Counted from the stretch's first letter, positions 12,115 to 23,941 are shown. The stretch: 64,000 bases of DNA from Voacanga thouarsii (GCA_026120185.1 JANUWF010001723.1:496001-560000); one strand, 5' to 3'. Program-made: numbers and translations. Notes: a model not told the origin generated them from the letters alone.

Positions 12115-12410
12115 TAGGACTCATTTCCTTTTACTACCTAGGAATTGTGGCCACAAGTTAATGTAGATGAGTACATCCCGGATGTACAAGACATGGGAAG
12201 GCTCAGTTGGAGGTAGTAATGACGTGGGTCGGCTCGTACAATTTTGAGTCGTGCCGGTGGGATCGATTCTTGGGTCATGCGGGCCAATCCTGTAAATAAG
12301 CGAGTTGGTATGCTCCAGGCTCAAGACTAAAACCCTTAGGCCCAGCACAAACTGATCCCTAGGATCGCGAGGCCCGCAGTCTTAGTGGGCCAATCCGTGG
12401 ACCTTTCCTT
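12115..12410. other. GC-richer unassigned block
   Basis: This 300-bp block is markedly richer in G+C than its surroundings (for example ATCGCGAGGCCCGCAG). It begins just after the AAT microsatellite. It resembles the terminal or LTR portion of an old transposon, but I found no matching partner with confidence. No gene is supported. Confidence 0.35.
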
Positions 12411-12521
12411 TTTTTTCTAATTTTAAATTTCTATGTGTTTTTATTTTTTATTTTTTTTATTACCTAAATAGCACAATTATTCAAAATTATAAAAAGTCAT
12501 CTTGAAGTGGTGGGGGTCTTG

Positions 12522-12667
12522 GCTTGAACTCCTAACAATTTTATTAATTAATAAAATAAAAATTATATAAGAGGGAGACTTGATGCATAAATCTAGCTTG
12601 AACCCCTACCGATTTTATTAATTAATAAAATAAAATTTATATAAGAGGGAAACTTGATGCATAAACT
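12522..12667. repeat. Two-copy tandem repeat, 74-bp unit
   Basis: Two adjacent near-identical units start GCTTGAACTCCTAAC (12522) and GCTTGAACCCCTACC (12596). Each contains TTTTATTAATTAATAAAATA and ends GAGGGAGACTTGATGCATAA. Nothing is coded. Confidence 0.85.
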
Positions 12668-14176
12668 TTTTAAAATTATTACAATAATTAAAATTTTAAT
12701 ATAAAAGAAATATTTTGAAAATAAAATATTAATAAAATTAAACAATTACCTTATATTATTTAGCCTAATTATTCAAAATACTAACTACTTAGTTTACTCC
12801 ATTCTTCATCTAAGTCATTATCAATAATCCACGAATTGATCGTCCTATTCTCAATTGCGAATCAATTATTGCAACACATTAACATCTCCAAAATATGAGA
12901 AACCAATTAAGATCTTTTTTCATCAATTGTTCAAACACTATCATTAAAGAAGCTTTCCGATAGCACTGCGGAGACATGTGGTGTTAAAAGATCATGTGAT
13001 ATTTTAGATAAAATTGGATATTCCTTTATATTATCATTCTACCAATCACAAATGTCAAAAGATTAGTCCTCATTTTTTTCTAAATGTTGCATATCATAAA
13101 TTTTCATATCATTACAAGTGGGTAGTTGATCTTCTTTAACACTTCATGATACCCCAACGGATTAAATTTTGATGAAATTGAAGATATAAATCCTCGTGTT
13201 GGTTGAAATTGACTGGTAGATGATGATGATGGTGAACATTCTCTACTTATAGTATCAGAATTAGAATAAAAAAGATTTAAACCCATACAAGTTATACATA
13301 TTAGATAGAACTTTAGCCGTTTTATTTTTTATGTCTTTTATCATAAGTTGCGTAAATGTTGGAGATCCATCGAGACATAATATTTCGTAAAAATATTCAA
13401 TAATACATGAAATTTAGGAAGTTTTATTCAAGAATCTAAATACAATTCCATACAATAAAAAATAAGAATATCTTCAAATATTTCTTATTTTTTCAAACAT
13501 ATTTTTTATAGAAGAATTATATTGGGGATACATCATATAATCACTAAAAATATGTACTACTTTAGCAAGTATAGGAAGAACATGATGAGTAGTTGGATAA
13601 TAATATATTGATAAAAGTTTGGTTGCTTCTTTAAAAGTAATTAAAAATGATGAAAGCCTAATACAATTTTCAAAATGAGAATAAGTGAATTGAGATTAAA
13701 ATTTATTACTGTTACAAAATTCAATAAGTTGATTTTGATAAGGTATAACACTTTCAAACATATCAAAAGTTGAATTTCATCTAATTTGACAATCTAATCT
13801 ATAGTTTTTAAAAGAAATACTTTGTTCTCGACATCAAGCTTTAAAAATTCTAAAACCTAGTTTGAAAAGTTTTAATAAATAAAAATATTTCCAATTATAC
13901 TAATAGTATCATCAATATATTTATATCATTCCTTAACACACAAATTAAGTATACAACAAGTACAACTAGTATGAAATAAAATATCGTCTAACATAAGATT
14001 CATATTATTTTTCAAAATTGTTATGACAGAATCATTATTTATAGAAATAGAAATAATTTTATTTTATATATTATATTCACGACATATTTAAATAATCATT
14101 ATAACAATACTACTACCAGAATGAAGATATTCAAGTAGTTGAAAACAAATTATGATCAATCTAATGACATGTAATG

Positions 14177-14328
14177 CACAAATAAGCCTCTTTAGTAACT
14201 ACACTCTAACTATCACAAGTAAGAGCAAATTTCTAATTACAAGAATCAAACATGGGAATAAAATACTCTTTCATCTCTTTGTATATCTTTATTATATCAC
14301 TTTTTAATATTATTATAAGAACCTTTCT
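14177..14328 (-). repeat. 152-bp hAT segment, left copy of a direct duplication
   Basis: This segment begins CACAAATAAGCCTCTTTAGT and ends with CTTTCT. It is repeated at 16593-16744 with about two substitutions. It codes for part of the hAT relic (KIYKEMKEYF to TKEAYLC). The two copies flank the copia/LTR insertion exactly, so the duplication arose with the insertion or with its later rearrangement. Confidence 0.93.
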
Positions 14329-15076
14329 CCGTTCAGATATACCATTCCATTGAGGTGTTTCAGGTGGAGTTAATTGGGAAATAATTCCACAATTTTTAAG
14401 ATGCTTGTCAAACTCGTGACTTAAGTATTCACCACCTCGATCTGATCGAAGTGTTTTGATACTTTTGTCAAGCTGATTTTGTACTTCATTTTGAAATTCT
14501 TTGAATTTCTGGAACGATTCATATTTGTGTTTCATCAGATACACGTAGCCATATCTGCTGAAATCATTTGTAAATGTAATGAAGTACTGAAATCCTCCTC
14601 TAGCATATGTATTCATTGGTCCACATACATCAGTATGTATTAGGCCCAATAAATCAGTTGTCCTTTCATTTTGTCTCGTAAAGGGCACTTTAGTCATTTT
14701 ACCTAATAAACAAGAATCACACATTTCGTAAGATTCTAAATCAAATAATTTTAGAAGCCCATTATTATGAAGCCTTGTTATGCGTTTCTCATTTATATGG
14801 CCCAAACGACAATGCCAGAAGTAAGTCTGATTTAAATCATTGGATTTCAATCTCTTAGTATTAATATTATAGATAGACTTGCTGGAAGATCCACAAAGAT
14901 TGAGATATAGAGCCCATTTGATAATAAAGCATCTTCAGAAAAAATGCCGTTTTTATTAATGAAGCAAATGTTATTCTTAATAACAAATTCAAAACCTTCT
15001 AAATCCAAACAAGAAACTGAAATAATATTCCTACTCATAGCAGGAACATAAAAACAATCATTCAATTCTAAAACAC
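14329..15076 (-). pseudogene. Ty1/copia pol fragment (GAG-pre-integrase and integrase core)
   Basis: On the minus strand this encodes the pre-integrase and integrase core of a copia polyprotein. Motifs are ELNDCFYVPAMSRNIISVSC, then TYFWHCRLGHINEKRITRLH with CDSCLLGKMTKVPF (the HHCC zinc-binding region). Next are LIHTDVCGPM (first catalytic Asp), LRSDRGGEY (second Asp) and QWNGISERR (catalytic Glu). It stops abruptly at 14329 after SERR, where hAT sequence begins; an AGAAAG microhomology is shared at the join. On the other side it abuts an LTR end at 15077. Gag, protease and RT are absent. The core motifs are intact over about 200 codons, so the copy is relatively young. Confidence 0.92.
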
Positions 15077-16594
15077 TATTAGGGATATGCCATAGAGTCA
15101 ATTTATACTTATACTATTGTCGTTATATTTTATATAATAATATGAGGTTTTTCTTTCCATGAATAGTACATTTTATTTTGTGGTCATCAAGTACGTGACT
15201 TGATAGTAAAACCCTACAATGAATACAATGACTATTCTAAAACTGTTTCTGATCGATTATTATTATTGGAACAATAATAAATTAAGATTAGTATGTTTGT
15301 GACTTGATGGTTATGTTTTACTGGTCATGAATATTTGTGATATCGAATCAAAACATAAATAAATGTTAGAGAATATTGTATTGGACATGACCCACTGTAA
15401 GAGTACTTCATGGAACATGTCATAAGTATTTTCTAGCCGTAATGATATTAAAAGTCATTCGATCTAAATTCATCATAGTTTCCTATTTGATAAATTCTAT
15501 ATTTTAACGTTGTCTAAAGTTGTCTTTAATCAGATAATAAATTAGACTACTGTTGGATATAGAATAAATCAATGAGAGGAATATGAATGATAGTGAAGGA
15601 AATTGTTCCTCTCAGTTATGGGAGAGATGTCCATGGGCCCCTTGATAAGTTAGATTGTTAAAATGTATGGCTGTGCTCAAATATATCAATCTAAGATATT
15701 GATATCATTTGTTTGAACAGTCTACTATGAAATCAAGAAATAATTGATTCAGCTTAATAAGGATGACATGTTCCGTGCCTTATGCTTAATTTGGATATTG
15801 TGTGACAAAAGGATTAAATATAAAATTATGGTTTGGTTCAAAGAGATTATCGATCTTCATTTAACCTGGATAGTTATAATGTTTTGCTAGAAACCGCTTA
15901 TAACTTATGTGCCATTTAAATATGATTTGGGCACACTACCAGTGTTAAATGAACCTATAGGGTCACACAATAAGTGAACTTGTTAGGTTATTTTTCTGGT
16001 AATTAGATTTGATGAATTTGGAAATATGTCTAAGTTAATCGAACTTAGAAAATTTACCAGATACAATGAATTTGGAAATATGTCCACATTCGATGTATCT
16101 GGATAATGTCCAAATTATAAGAATCTGACTCGGTAAATTAATTGTTTAAATAACCGAGATAACGGCAGAATCTTATCATATCAGTTTTAATTTAATTTGA
16201 ATTTAAATTAAAATATGATAAGATATTATTAGAGTTGGACTCTAAGAGGTTCGGGGATTTTTAAGAAAACCCTAGCCGTCTTTTCGAGAGTCTAATTCTG
16301 TTGAGAACATTCGTGCCATTCTCTACTAGAAAAAAAATCCTTTCAAACCCTAGGCGCTAGCACTCCCCGGGTGACAAGTGAGTTCGCGGTGTGTATTTGA
16401 TAAAGGACGTTCGCGTACTGCAGCGTCTGGTGATCATTCGGGTTGCACGTGCAGCAGCACCATCGGAATCGAAGGATATCGATTTCACCAACCAGAGGTA
16501 ATTCTGCAAACCTACGATCTTCTTAATCGTTTACTTGGATCATCGGAAGGGATTCGTGGATGTTTTCGCGTTTAGGAGTCCACGAATCCTAACA
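15077..16594 (-). mobile_element. LTR, second copy of the 6836-8256 family, inverted
   Basis: Read on the minus strand it begins TGTTAGGATTCGTGGACTCC and ends GGCATATCCCTAATA. It matches the solo LTR at 6836-8256 along its length and is about 100 bp longer. Part of the extra length is an internal direct repeat of AATGAATTTGGAAATATGTC near 16013-16085. Its 5' end abuts hAT sequence directly. Its 3' end joins mid-pol copia sequence with no primer-binding site or gag, so this is a rearranged junction rather than an intact retrotransposon end. No matching 5-bp target duplication is found. Confidence 0.88.
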
Positions 16595-16744
16595 CAAATA
16601 AGCCTCTTTAGTAACTACACTCTAACTATCACAAGTAAGAGCAAATTTCTAATTACAAGAATCAAACATGGGAATAAAATACTCTTTCATCTCTTTGTAT
16701 ATCTTTATTATATCACTTTTTAATATTGTTATAAGAATCTTTCT
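16593..16744 (-). repeat. 152-bp hAT segment, right copy of the direct duplication
   Basis: This matches 14177-14328, with differences near 16734 and 16738. Its first two bases overlap the TG end of the LTR. The hAT frame continues from here to the right (toward its N-terminus), while the left copy continues toward the C-terminus. Together they show which hAT segment was duplicated. Confidence 0.93.
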
Positions 16745-17290
16745 AAATGCAAGTTGGCAATTGTATTGCATAAATTGTTCATAATATGAATTTTTAGAAA
16801 AATTAAAAGGTAATTTAGTTTTAACAATTATTTTAGCAAACCCAATTCTAGTTTTTCTATGATCGTATTGAAAATTACTTACAACTTGACCTCTTGTAAT
16901 ATGAATTTTTTATTGTTTAAGTAAATTTTCAAACCAATCATTATATAACATTTTTATATGTCTAACTAATGTTTCTATCCATTTTCCTCTCTTATGTGCA
17001 TATGCTACTTTATAAATTTTACATATTGTCTTATCATTACTATTATCATTTTCAAAAAAATTTCAAACCATAGATGTTTTTACTCTAACTACAACTTCCG
17101 AAGATTCATCACCAGGTTAAGACACACTCATATTAGATGTAGGATTAATATTTGGTTGTTGTACATTTGGGCCTTCATCTTCAACACTTATTTCATTATT
17201 TATTAAATTAAATGTTTGATCTATATTAAAATCAAAATGTAGAGATAATTGTGAAGAAAATTCATAATATTGATGTGGATCCATTTTTCA

Positions 17291-18214
17291 AATATTTATT
17301 ATGTAAACTAAATAAGAACAATTAATTAAAATTCAAATAAAAGTTCAAATAAATAAATAATAGTTCAAATAAAATGAAATAAAATATTAACAAATAATGA
17401 AATAAGATAATTGAAAAATATAAATAACTTATAAATTAAACAAATAACTAAAATAAATAAATAATTAATAAAGTTAAAAAATAAGAATGTAGGATTAAGA
17501 AATACTAACTAGTTGATGGCCAAGAAACAAGAATACTTTGTTGAGCTTTATTTCTTGTATTCTTAAAGACTTAAACTCTCCACTACTCCTACATTTAATG
17601 ATCTTCTAAAATATGAAAATTTTGCTTGAAGAATTTAAAAAATATATAAAAATAAATTATATTCTAATACTTTTTGTAAAAAAAAATAGAGAGAATTGAG
17701 GATTATGAAAGTAAGAAATGAAAATAGAGAATTGAAGTTAGAGAGTATTTGATAAGTTTTATGGTGAATTAGGAAGTATTTATAGAGTTTTGGGGTTAGA
17801 GAGGTGAAATACCCATTGAGGGGCTAAAATGCAAAATAAATAAATAAAAGAACTGTTGGGGGCCAAAAGAAAAAGTCAGAGATCCAACGGCTCTCTGCAC
17901 AGGCCGGCCTCATGGAATGGCATGCTACAGTGGAACCAATTCGGCTCTCGGTCCCAGACTGGTCCGACTACCCAGTGGGTTGAACTGACCCACATGCCAA
18001 TGCTAGTTGGAGGTGGTTCCACGAGTAGGGCTACTCATGGTTTGGTTCGATTCGAGGATTTTGCTATTCTTGGTACCGTCCTAAAACTTCAATACTACCA
18101 AATCTCCAGTATCAATCCCGAACTGTACTTCTAAAATCTCCGTCCTGACTTATCCCGAAATTTTGGGACAAGTTGGGAAGGAGATTCAGATTTTGGTTCT
18201 AACGGCTTCAAGAC
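17291..18214. other. AT-rich then GC-rich unassigned DNA
   Basis: Bases 17291-17830 are AT-rich 5' flank of the hAT relic. From about 17830 the composition switches to a GC-richer block. An open frame at 17856-18134 has no recognisable family. The motif GTAGGGCTACTCATGGTTTG near 18023 resembles a hAT-type transposon end, but no partner was found. Confidence 0.4.
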
Positions 18215-18286
18215 AAGTTGAGATGGGTATTTAGGACTTCAATTTTAACAACACAAAATCAGTATCAAATTGGGATTGGTTCTAAT

Positions 18287-20003
18287 TGTTGGGTATCTCA
18301 GACTCGTATCCTATACGGCGCAGCGGAAAATAAAATGAGATACCATCCCAAAACCCACCTATGTGTGAAAAATAAGACATAAAAATAATAAAGGTAGCAT
18401 CTTTTACCTTTATTTAATCGTCCGAAGAACAAATTTTTTCTTCAAGTTGAGGCGCGATCTAGCAATCATCTTGTGCAAACTCCACTTGGGTTGAACGTCT
18501 GACCACTATAATCACAGTGTGTGATTATCTCTAACAGTAATCCACACAGAGGAATACTCAAGCACCAAAATTTCCTGTCTAGCAGAAAAAGATGGCGGTT
18601 AGGATTGTTTTCGTTTTCAGTAAAATGAGAGAGAGAGAGAGAGAGAGAAGAAGAATAAGACGTTTGTTTTGTGGCTCCTATTTTCGTGTGAATCATCATT
18701 GGATTAGAGTTTCAAGCATATTCAATATATGTTCCAAAATTCACTGAAAATCTGAAATTCTAAAATAATTAAAATTTCCTAATTCTAATTGGAAATATCA
18801 AGTTTTTATAATTACAACTTGTATCACAAATTATAACTAATTATAATTTATCTACAACAACTTCTCTTTCTTGCAATTAACCCCACCATGTTATTAAATA
18901 ACATCTTGAGTATATAATCCTCTATTGTGTGTGATCTATTAAGTTTCCCAGTCAATTGGTAGCGAATATGAATTAATCCAAACGTCTTTGAGATTAATAA
19001 TCTATAATTAATTAGAATTAATCTTATTAATTCTAATCAGGATTGGTTTATTAATTCATCAATTCATAAACCCATATTCTCAGATCATGAGCAGTATCTA
19101 GCAACACATCATAACCACCCAAGAGTCCAAGAAGTCAAGTGGTTTGACATGAACCCTTCAATAACAAACTTCAGTGCGATTAACTCCTTTCACCATACAA
19201 TATCTCATTCGGTTTGGAGTACGGAATTTGTGCCAACTCCCTCCAGAATTAATTCTGGCCTGAATACAATAGTACTTGTACCAGGAACCCACTACTCTAG
19301 ATGTGTATCAATTGAAACTATTTTCAATACACAATCGCCTTGGCCAAGGACTTCTCGAGTAGTAATTCCTACAAGTGGCCGTGAGATATTCACCCCTACT
19401 ATTAGGAGTGGTGAATCATTTATTGATCCTCTCAACTACTTTCGTTTACCTCACAATGTACCCAATATCCATCTCATAGGCGGCCCTTGATCGAGCTCCA
19501 GATATTGGAATCAAAGTACAAAGCTCAGTAAACAAAGTACCTTGGAGATCTCAAGTCTAAGAATACTTGCACGTTTGCTATATTGAGATTATATCACTGG
19601 CACGAAATAGTTATCCATGTGATTATCTCAAAGCTAGGTCATCCAATGAACTTGTTCCATTAACAAGTATCCATGTGTTAACTTTGAGTATCTCAATACT
19701 CACGGATATGAGAACCACCGTCTGATCAAATCAGGAAGTCTAACACATGCTAGTCTTAACGCATTAATGATGTCTTGTCTCATTAATACTATGACTAGGG
19801 ACTATGTAAGTACTAACACCATCCAATGTAGTAGAAATCTCATATCATGATCTCCTTAACACAATATTGTACTAGAGACTTTATCGAACTGTTATATTAC
19901 TTAAAATAAACAAATGAAACTATAAGATAAATAATGCCTTTTTTTAAATAAAATGTGTCATATACAATGTACAAGTGATTCCCTCTAGGGCACAACACTA
20001 ACA
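18287..20003. mobile_element. Solo LTR of about 1.72 kb inside the SDR array
   Basis: The insertion begins TGTTGGGTATCTCAGACTCG and ends CACAACACTAACA, giving TG...CA ends with TGTT/AACA complementarity. It is flanked by CTAAT (18282-18286) and TTAAT (20004-20008), a 5-bp duplication with one change. The array reads continuously across it (GGTTCTAAT then GGGACAAAACC). It contains no transposon protein; an open frame at 19149-19490 is not recognisable. Sequence differs from the other LTR family in this window. Orientation and superfamily are undetermined. A GA dinucleotide run lies at 18627-18647. Confidence 0.85.
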
Positions 20004-20297
20004 TTAATGGGACAAAACCAATACCAATCGGGTTTTGGAGATATTTAAACTTTTTTTACTTGTTCAACCTATTGAAACAATAACATTGCCGCTAGATTTG
20101 AAGAACTTAAGAAACAAGGAAACAAAATCCAACAGATCTAAAGAACTGAAGCTTTGCCACTAGATCTGAAAAAATAGGAAAAAAAATTCTGAGAAAATTA
20201 AAAGAAATTACTTATTAATCAAAATTCATAAGCTTTGGCGCTAGATCTGCAGAAGATGACCTTGATTTTGTAATTGTCATCGTGCTATTCAGTTATT

Positions 20298-20479
20298 ATC
20301 CAATGGATGGGCTAAAGGGTTGTTGAATTATGCGAAGAACCTCATAGAAGAAAGAATAGATGAGGTACTAAATCAATTTCTTAACCACTTCAATAATGGA
20401 TGGCCAACTTCATTCATTGCTTTCAAAGTCTCCAAAGTTGCCTTTAATGCCTACACAAGAATTATAGCAAAGTTGATAT
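20298..20479 (+). pseudogene. SDR exon fragment, array unit 1
   Basis: The frame reads LLSNGWAKGLLNYAKNLIEE, then RIDEVLNQFLNHFNNGWPTS, then FIAFKVSKVAFNAYTRIIAK. This matches the substrate/active-site region of plant short-chain dehydrogenases of the neomenthol dehydrogenase / salutaridine reductase type. In those enzymes the catalytic motif is YxxxK, in the family pattern AY.VSKAALNAYTRI. Here the tyrosine is replaced by Phe (AFKVSK) while the lysine is kept. The frame ends right after AYTRIIAK and leads into spacer sequence. No Rossmann-fold glycine motif is present, so this is only a fragment and cannot be an enzyme. Confidence 0.85.
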
Positions 20480-20827
20480 GGGTATTTGGGACTTCAATTT
20501 TAATGACACAAAATCAGTATCAAATTGGGATCAATTCTAACAGGACAAAACCAGTACCAATCGGATTTTGGAGATGTTTAAACTTTTTTACTTGTTCAAC
20601 CTATTGAAACAACAGCATTGCCGCTAGATCTAAAGAACAAGAAACAAGAAAAAAAAATCCAATAGATCTGAAACTGAAGCTTTGCCACTAGATCTGAAGA
20701 ACCAAGAAAAAAATTCTGAGAAAATTAAAAGAAATTACTTATTAATCAAAATTCATAAGCTTTGGCGCTAGAACTGCAGAAGATGACCTTGATTTTGTAA
20801 TTGTCATCGTGCTATTCAGTTATTATC

Positions 20828-21002
20828 CAATGGATGGGCTAAAGGGTTGTTGAATGATGCGAAGAACCTCATAGAAGAAAGAATACATGAGGTACTAAAT
20901 CAATTTCTTAACCACTTCAATAAAGGATGGCCAACTTCATTCATTGCTTTCAAAGTCTCCAAAGCTGCCTTTAATGTCTACACAAGAATTATAGCAAAGT
21001 TG
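20828..21002 (+). pseudogene. SDR exon fragment, array unit 2
   Basis: This is the second copy of the SDR fragment: NGWAKGLLNDAKNLIEERIH, then AFKVSKAAFNVYTRIIAK. It has the same Tyr-to-Phe change at the YxxxK position as units 1 and 3, so the change preceded amplification. It keeps the family-typical Ala-Ala in SKAAFN, closer to functional SDRs than unit 1. Confidence 0.85.
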
Positions 21003-21359
21003 AGATGGATAGTTGGGACTTCAATTTTAACGACACAAAATCAGTATCAAACTGGGATCGATTCTAACGGGACAAAACTAGTACCAATCGGATTTTGGAG
21101 ATGTTTAAACTTTTTTTACTTGTTCAACCTATTGAAACAACGGCATTGCCGCTAGATCTGAAGAACTTAAGAAACATGAAAACAAAATCCAACAGATCTA
21201 AAGAATTGAAGCTTTGCCACTAGATTTGAAGAACTAAGAAAAAAAATTCTGAGAAAATTAAAAGAAATTACTTATTAATCAAAATTCATAAGCTTTGGCG
21301 CTAGATCTGCAGAAGACGACCTTGATTTTGTAATTGTCACCATGCTATTCAGTTATTAT

Positions 21360-21533
21360 CCAATGGATGGGCTAAAGGGTTGTTGAGTGGTGCGAAGAAC
21401 CTCATAGAAGAAAGAATAGATGAGGTACAAAATCAATTTCTTAACTACTTCAATAAAGGATGGCCAACTTCATTCATTGCTTTCGAATTCTCCAAAATTG
21501 CCTTTAATGCCTACACAAGAATTATAGCAAAGC
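21360..21533 (+). pseudogene. SDR exon fragment, array unit 3
   Basis: This is the third copy: NGWAKGLLSGAKNLIEERID, then AFEFSKIAFNAYTRIIAK. It shares the active-site Phe with units 1 and 2 and has extra changes (KVSK to EFSK). The array ends right after this exon at about 21535, where unrelated AT-rich sequence begins. Confidence 0.83.
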
Positions 21534-21737
21534 ATTTTAATTTTTCGTGACTCTGGCAAAAAGAACATAATAAAATTCAAATCGTATAATATTTTAAATT
21601 GCTTCAAAATGTGAAATCCATTGATTTTAGAATATTGCAAAAAATAACACCTACTAAAGGCCTTCTTATTGCATATATTACATGAAGTTTTATATATGTT
21701 GTAGATTTTAACAATTATAAAAATAATGTGTTTCAAG

Positions 21738-22227
21738 CAATGTTTTTAGAATCGGACGGATATCGAGTTGAAAAATTTTACTGGTTCACGATTTAATAGT
21801 CCAATCATAATTGAACTACAATTAAATCGTAATTGAGTCGATAATATTATAATTTAAAATTTAAAATATAATTATTTTTAAGAATAAAATTGATCAATAA
21901 TATAGTGTAATCCAAGTCTATAAAGGCATAAACAATGAAGTTAGAAAAAATTGTGCTATTTTCTCTATTAATATGAACTTTTTTGTCTATTTGGGTAATT
22001 TATTTCTTTCCTATAAATATATTATCTTATTTAGAGAGAGAGAGAGAACAATTCAATTCGGTAGGACTAGTCAGTTCAATTGTTCACCGGTTGGACCGGT
22101 CAATCTAAAACGATTTGCATGAAATAATGCAATTTTTTAGAATTACGATTCAAAGGAGAAGACCTGGCCGATTTAGAGACCGATTTACGGTCTGACCGAC
22201 CTGTCTGGTCTGGTCCAAAAAACCATG
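21738..22227. mobile_element. hAT-type MITE, copy 2
   Basis: It starts CAATGTTTTTAGAATCGGAC and ends GGTCCAAAAAACCATG. It is colinear with copy 1 and especially with copy 3, sharing TTGATCAATAATATAGTGTA. The flanks are GTTTCAAG (21730-21737) and GTTTGATA (22228-22235), which match at only 5 of 8 positions, so the duplication has decayed or the ends are slightly misplaced. A GAGA run lies near 22034-22047. Confidence 0.8.
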
Positions 22228-22235
22228 GTTTGATA

Positions 22236-23941
22236 CTTTATTTTATATTAGATTATGTGATTTGCTTAGTTCAAGGACAATATCTAAGGCCAATCATCAA
22301 ATTAAACTTTACTAAATTTTGAAAATTAAAAATTATGTGCTATTTAAAATAATTATATTATTTGCTAATTAACATAATTTACAATAAAATTATCAATATT
22401 ATATATAAATATTATATATATACTACTTTTATATATACTTTATATATTCAGTTTTAGTTTTAATTTTTTAATTCGATACGATTCGGGATAATTTTTGCTT
22501 GATTTGGGACGAATATTATATAAAAATTTTGAAATGATTCGATTAAAAAAATAAAAAATCAACTATTTTTTTCTGATTTCAAATTTTTTCAATTTGATTA
22601 TTCGGATCAAAACAATTCCTCTTCCATCTCATCTCGTGAGCAGGCCTAACCATGAGATGTCGAGAGGCATGATAGATTGATGACGACTCTCTGTCGATGG
22701 ATTGCGTCTTCAACGGTGGGCTTGGAACAGGGCTTTTCCAACGATAAAGGAATTAGGCCGCAATCTTTTGGCGGAGGCAGAATCTTGATGAATTTGGTTC
22801 CAAGAGTAATTAAAAAAAAAAAAAAGATAGAAAGGTCTTCATTTCTTAATTTTAAAATAATTTTGTTTTTTTAATACGGAGAGGGATATAAACAAGTTAA
22901 GTTGAATTAAACTCGACTTATTTTGATATAAGTTTATTTTATTTATTCAAATTCAACTTCCATAAAAATCACGAACATCTTAACTCGATATATTTTATTA
23001 AATTAAATAATAAATTTCTAAATAATATGGTACATATTTTTAAATTCAAACAATTGATAAAGATGAAAAGTAAATATAATCAATCAGCTAATTTAAAAAG
23101 AGTTTAATGTTATAAATTATAAAACATACATGTTGCATCTGTTCAAAAAAAGATATAATATTCTTAAACATAATTTCAAGTAAAATCAAAACAAAGCGTA
23201 AAATATGACTTAAAAATATAATATTTAAATGTAATTTTAAATATATCAAATAAATAATGTAATTTTTGTGACCTTTCCCTCCACGTATAAATATTAAAAT
23301 TAAATTATAAAATAATGTATAATGCATATAATAAATATAGTTTGTCAATAATAATGACAATACAATATATTTTAAATATTTTTTAATATAATATATTTCT
23401 TTTCAAATTAATGTATATAATTTTTGTAAATAATATAATATATTTATATATATCAAGTTAGTTCAGAGGTAAATAAGTCGAACTTATTTTAATTCAAACT
23501 AAACTCATATTTTAATTGAGTTACAAATTTTAACTCACACCACATGTCATTCATTGGACTAATAAACTAATTTTGTTAAATTAAATATCCAATAAAATTA
23601 TGAAAATTACTCATAAGTAGTTCTAACTTATTTCGAACTGTACAGAGATGCCTATATGGAATCAAAATTAGTTTAATATTTAGTTTAAACCTGACGAATT
23701 GACAAGCCTGCGTATTGTTTGCATGATTTTGTAATTTTTTATCTATTAAAAAAAAACAATTTTGTAATGTTTTATTCATTGAACTAATCAAGTTCCCTTA
23801 CCACGTGTATTCGCATAATAATAGTTGCAAATCATAGTCAAAACTGTTTCGCAAGGAAGGAAAGTGGAAATTTTTAGGTGTATTCGGTTTATTTTAGATG
23901 ATTATATTATGTGTAACAAAAATTGTATAATAAATATTATA

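Larger units (their letters stand above)
12790..17290 (-). pseudogene. hAT (zinc-finger BED-type) transposase relic, interrupted
   Basis: Read on the minus strand, this is a decayed hAT transposase. An N-terminal start MDPHQYYEFS lies near 17282. A BED/early region with KTICKIYKVAYAHKRGKW is near 17035-16975. The central part KIYKEMKEYFIPMFDSCN then KFALTCDS and VVTKEAYLCITCH is near 14300-14165. The C-terminal dimerisation domain lies near 13070-12800 and reads YPILSKISHDLLTPHVSAVL followed by SESFF. Many stops and frameshifts make it non-functional. The coding sequence is split at 14329-16592 by a copia/LTR fragment, and 152 bp of it are duplicated around that insertion. The element's terminal repeats were not identified. 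Confidence 0.8.
18215..21535 (+). repeat. Tandem array of about 530-bp units carrying an SDR exon fragment, split by a solo LTR
   Basis: The anchor AAACTTTTTTTACTTGTTCA occurs at about 20047, 20579 and 21107, giving periods of 532 and 528 bp. The first unit's left part is at 18215-18286 (GACTTCAATTTTAACAACAC) and resumes at 20004 after the solo LTR. The last unit ends at about 21535 (ATTATAGCAAAG). Units are about 90-95% alike by eye. Each holds a short-chain dehydrogenase/reductase exon fragment followed by a non-coding spacer with repeated GCTAGATCTGAAGAAC. The unit is probably a captured gene segment (exon plus intron) that was then amplified. Confidence 0.88.

Noticed and set aside
12157..12200. 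Similarity between GTAGATGAGTACATCCCGGATGTAC here and a motif at about 62342
   Set aside because: Only about 25 bp are alike, with no extended homology; too short to define a repeat family.
14177..16744. The 152-bp repeats as a target-site duplication
   Set aside because: Plant LTR retrotransposons make about 5-bp duplications; 152 bp of coding hAT sequence needs a repair or recombination explanation.
17856..18134. 92-codon open frame in a GC-rich block
   Set aside because: No recognisable protein family, and it lies in probable transposon-terminal sequence.
19149..19490. 113-codon open frame in the 18287-20003 insertion
   Set aside because: It lies wholly within an LTR, has no recognisable domain and no start context; treated as chance.
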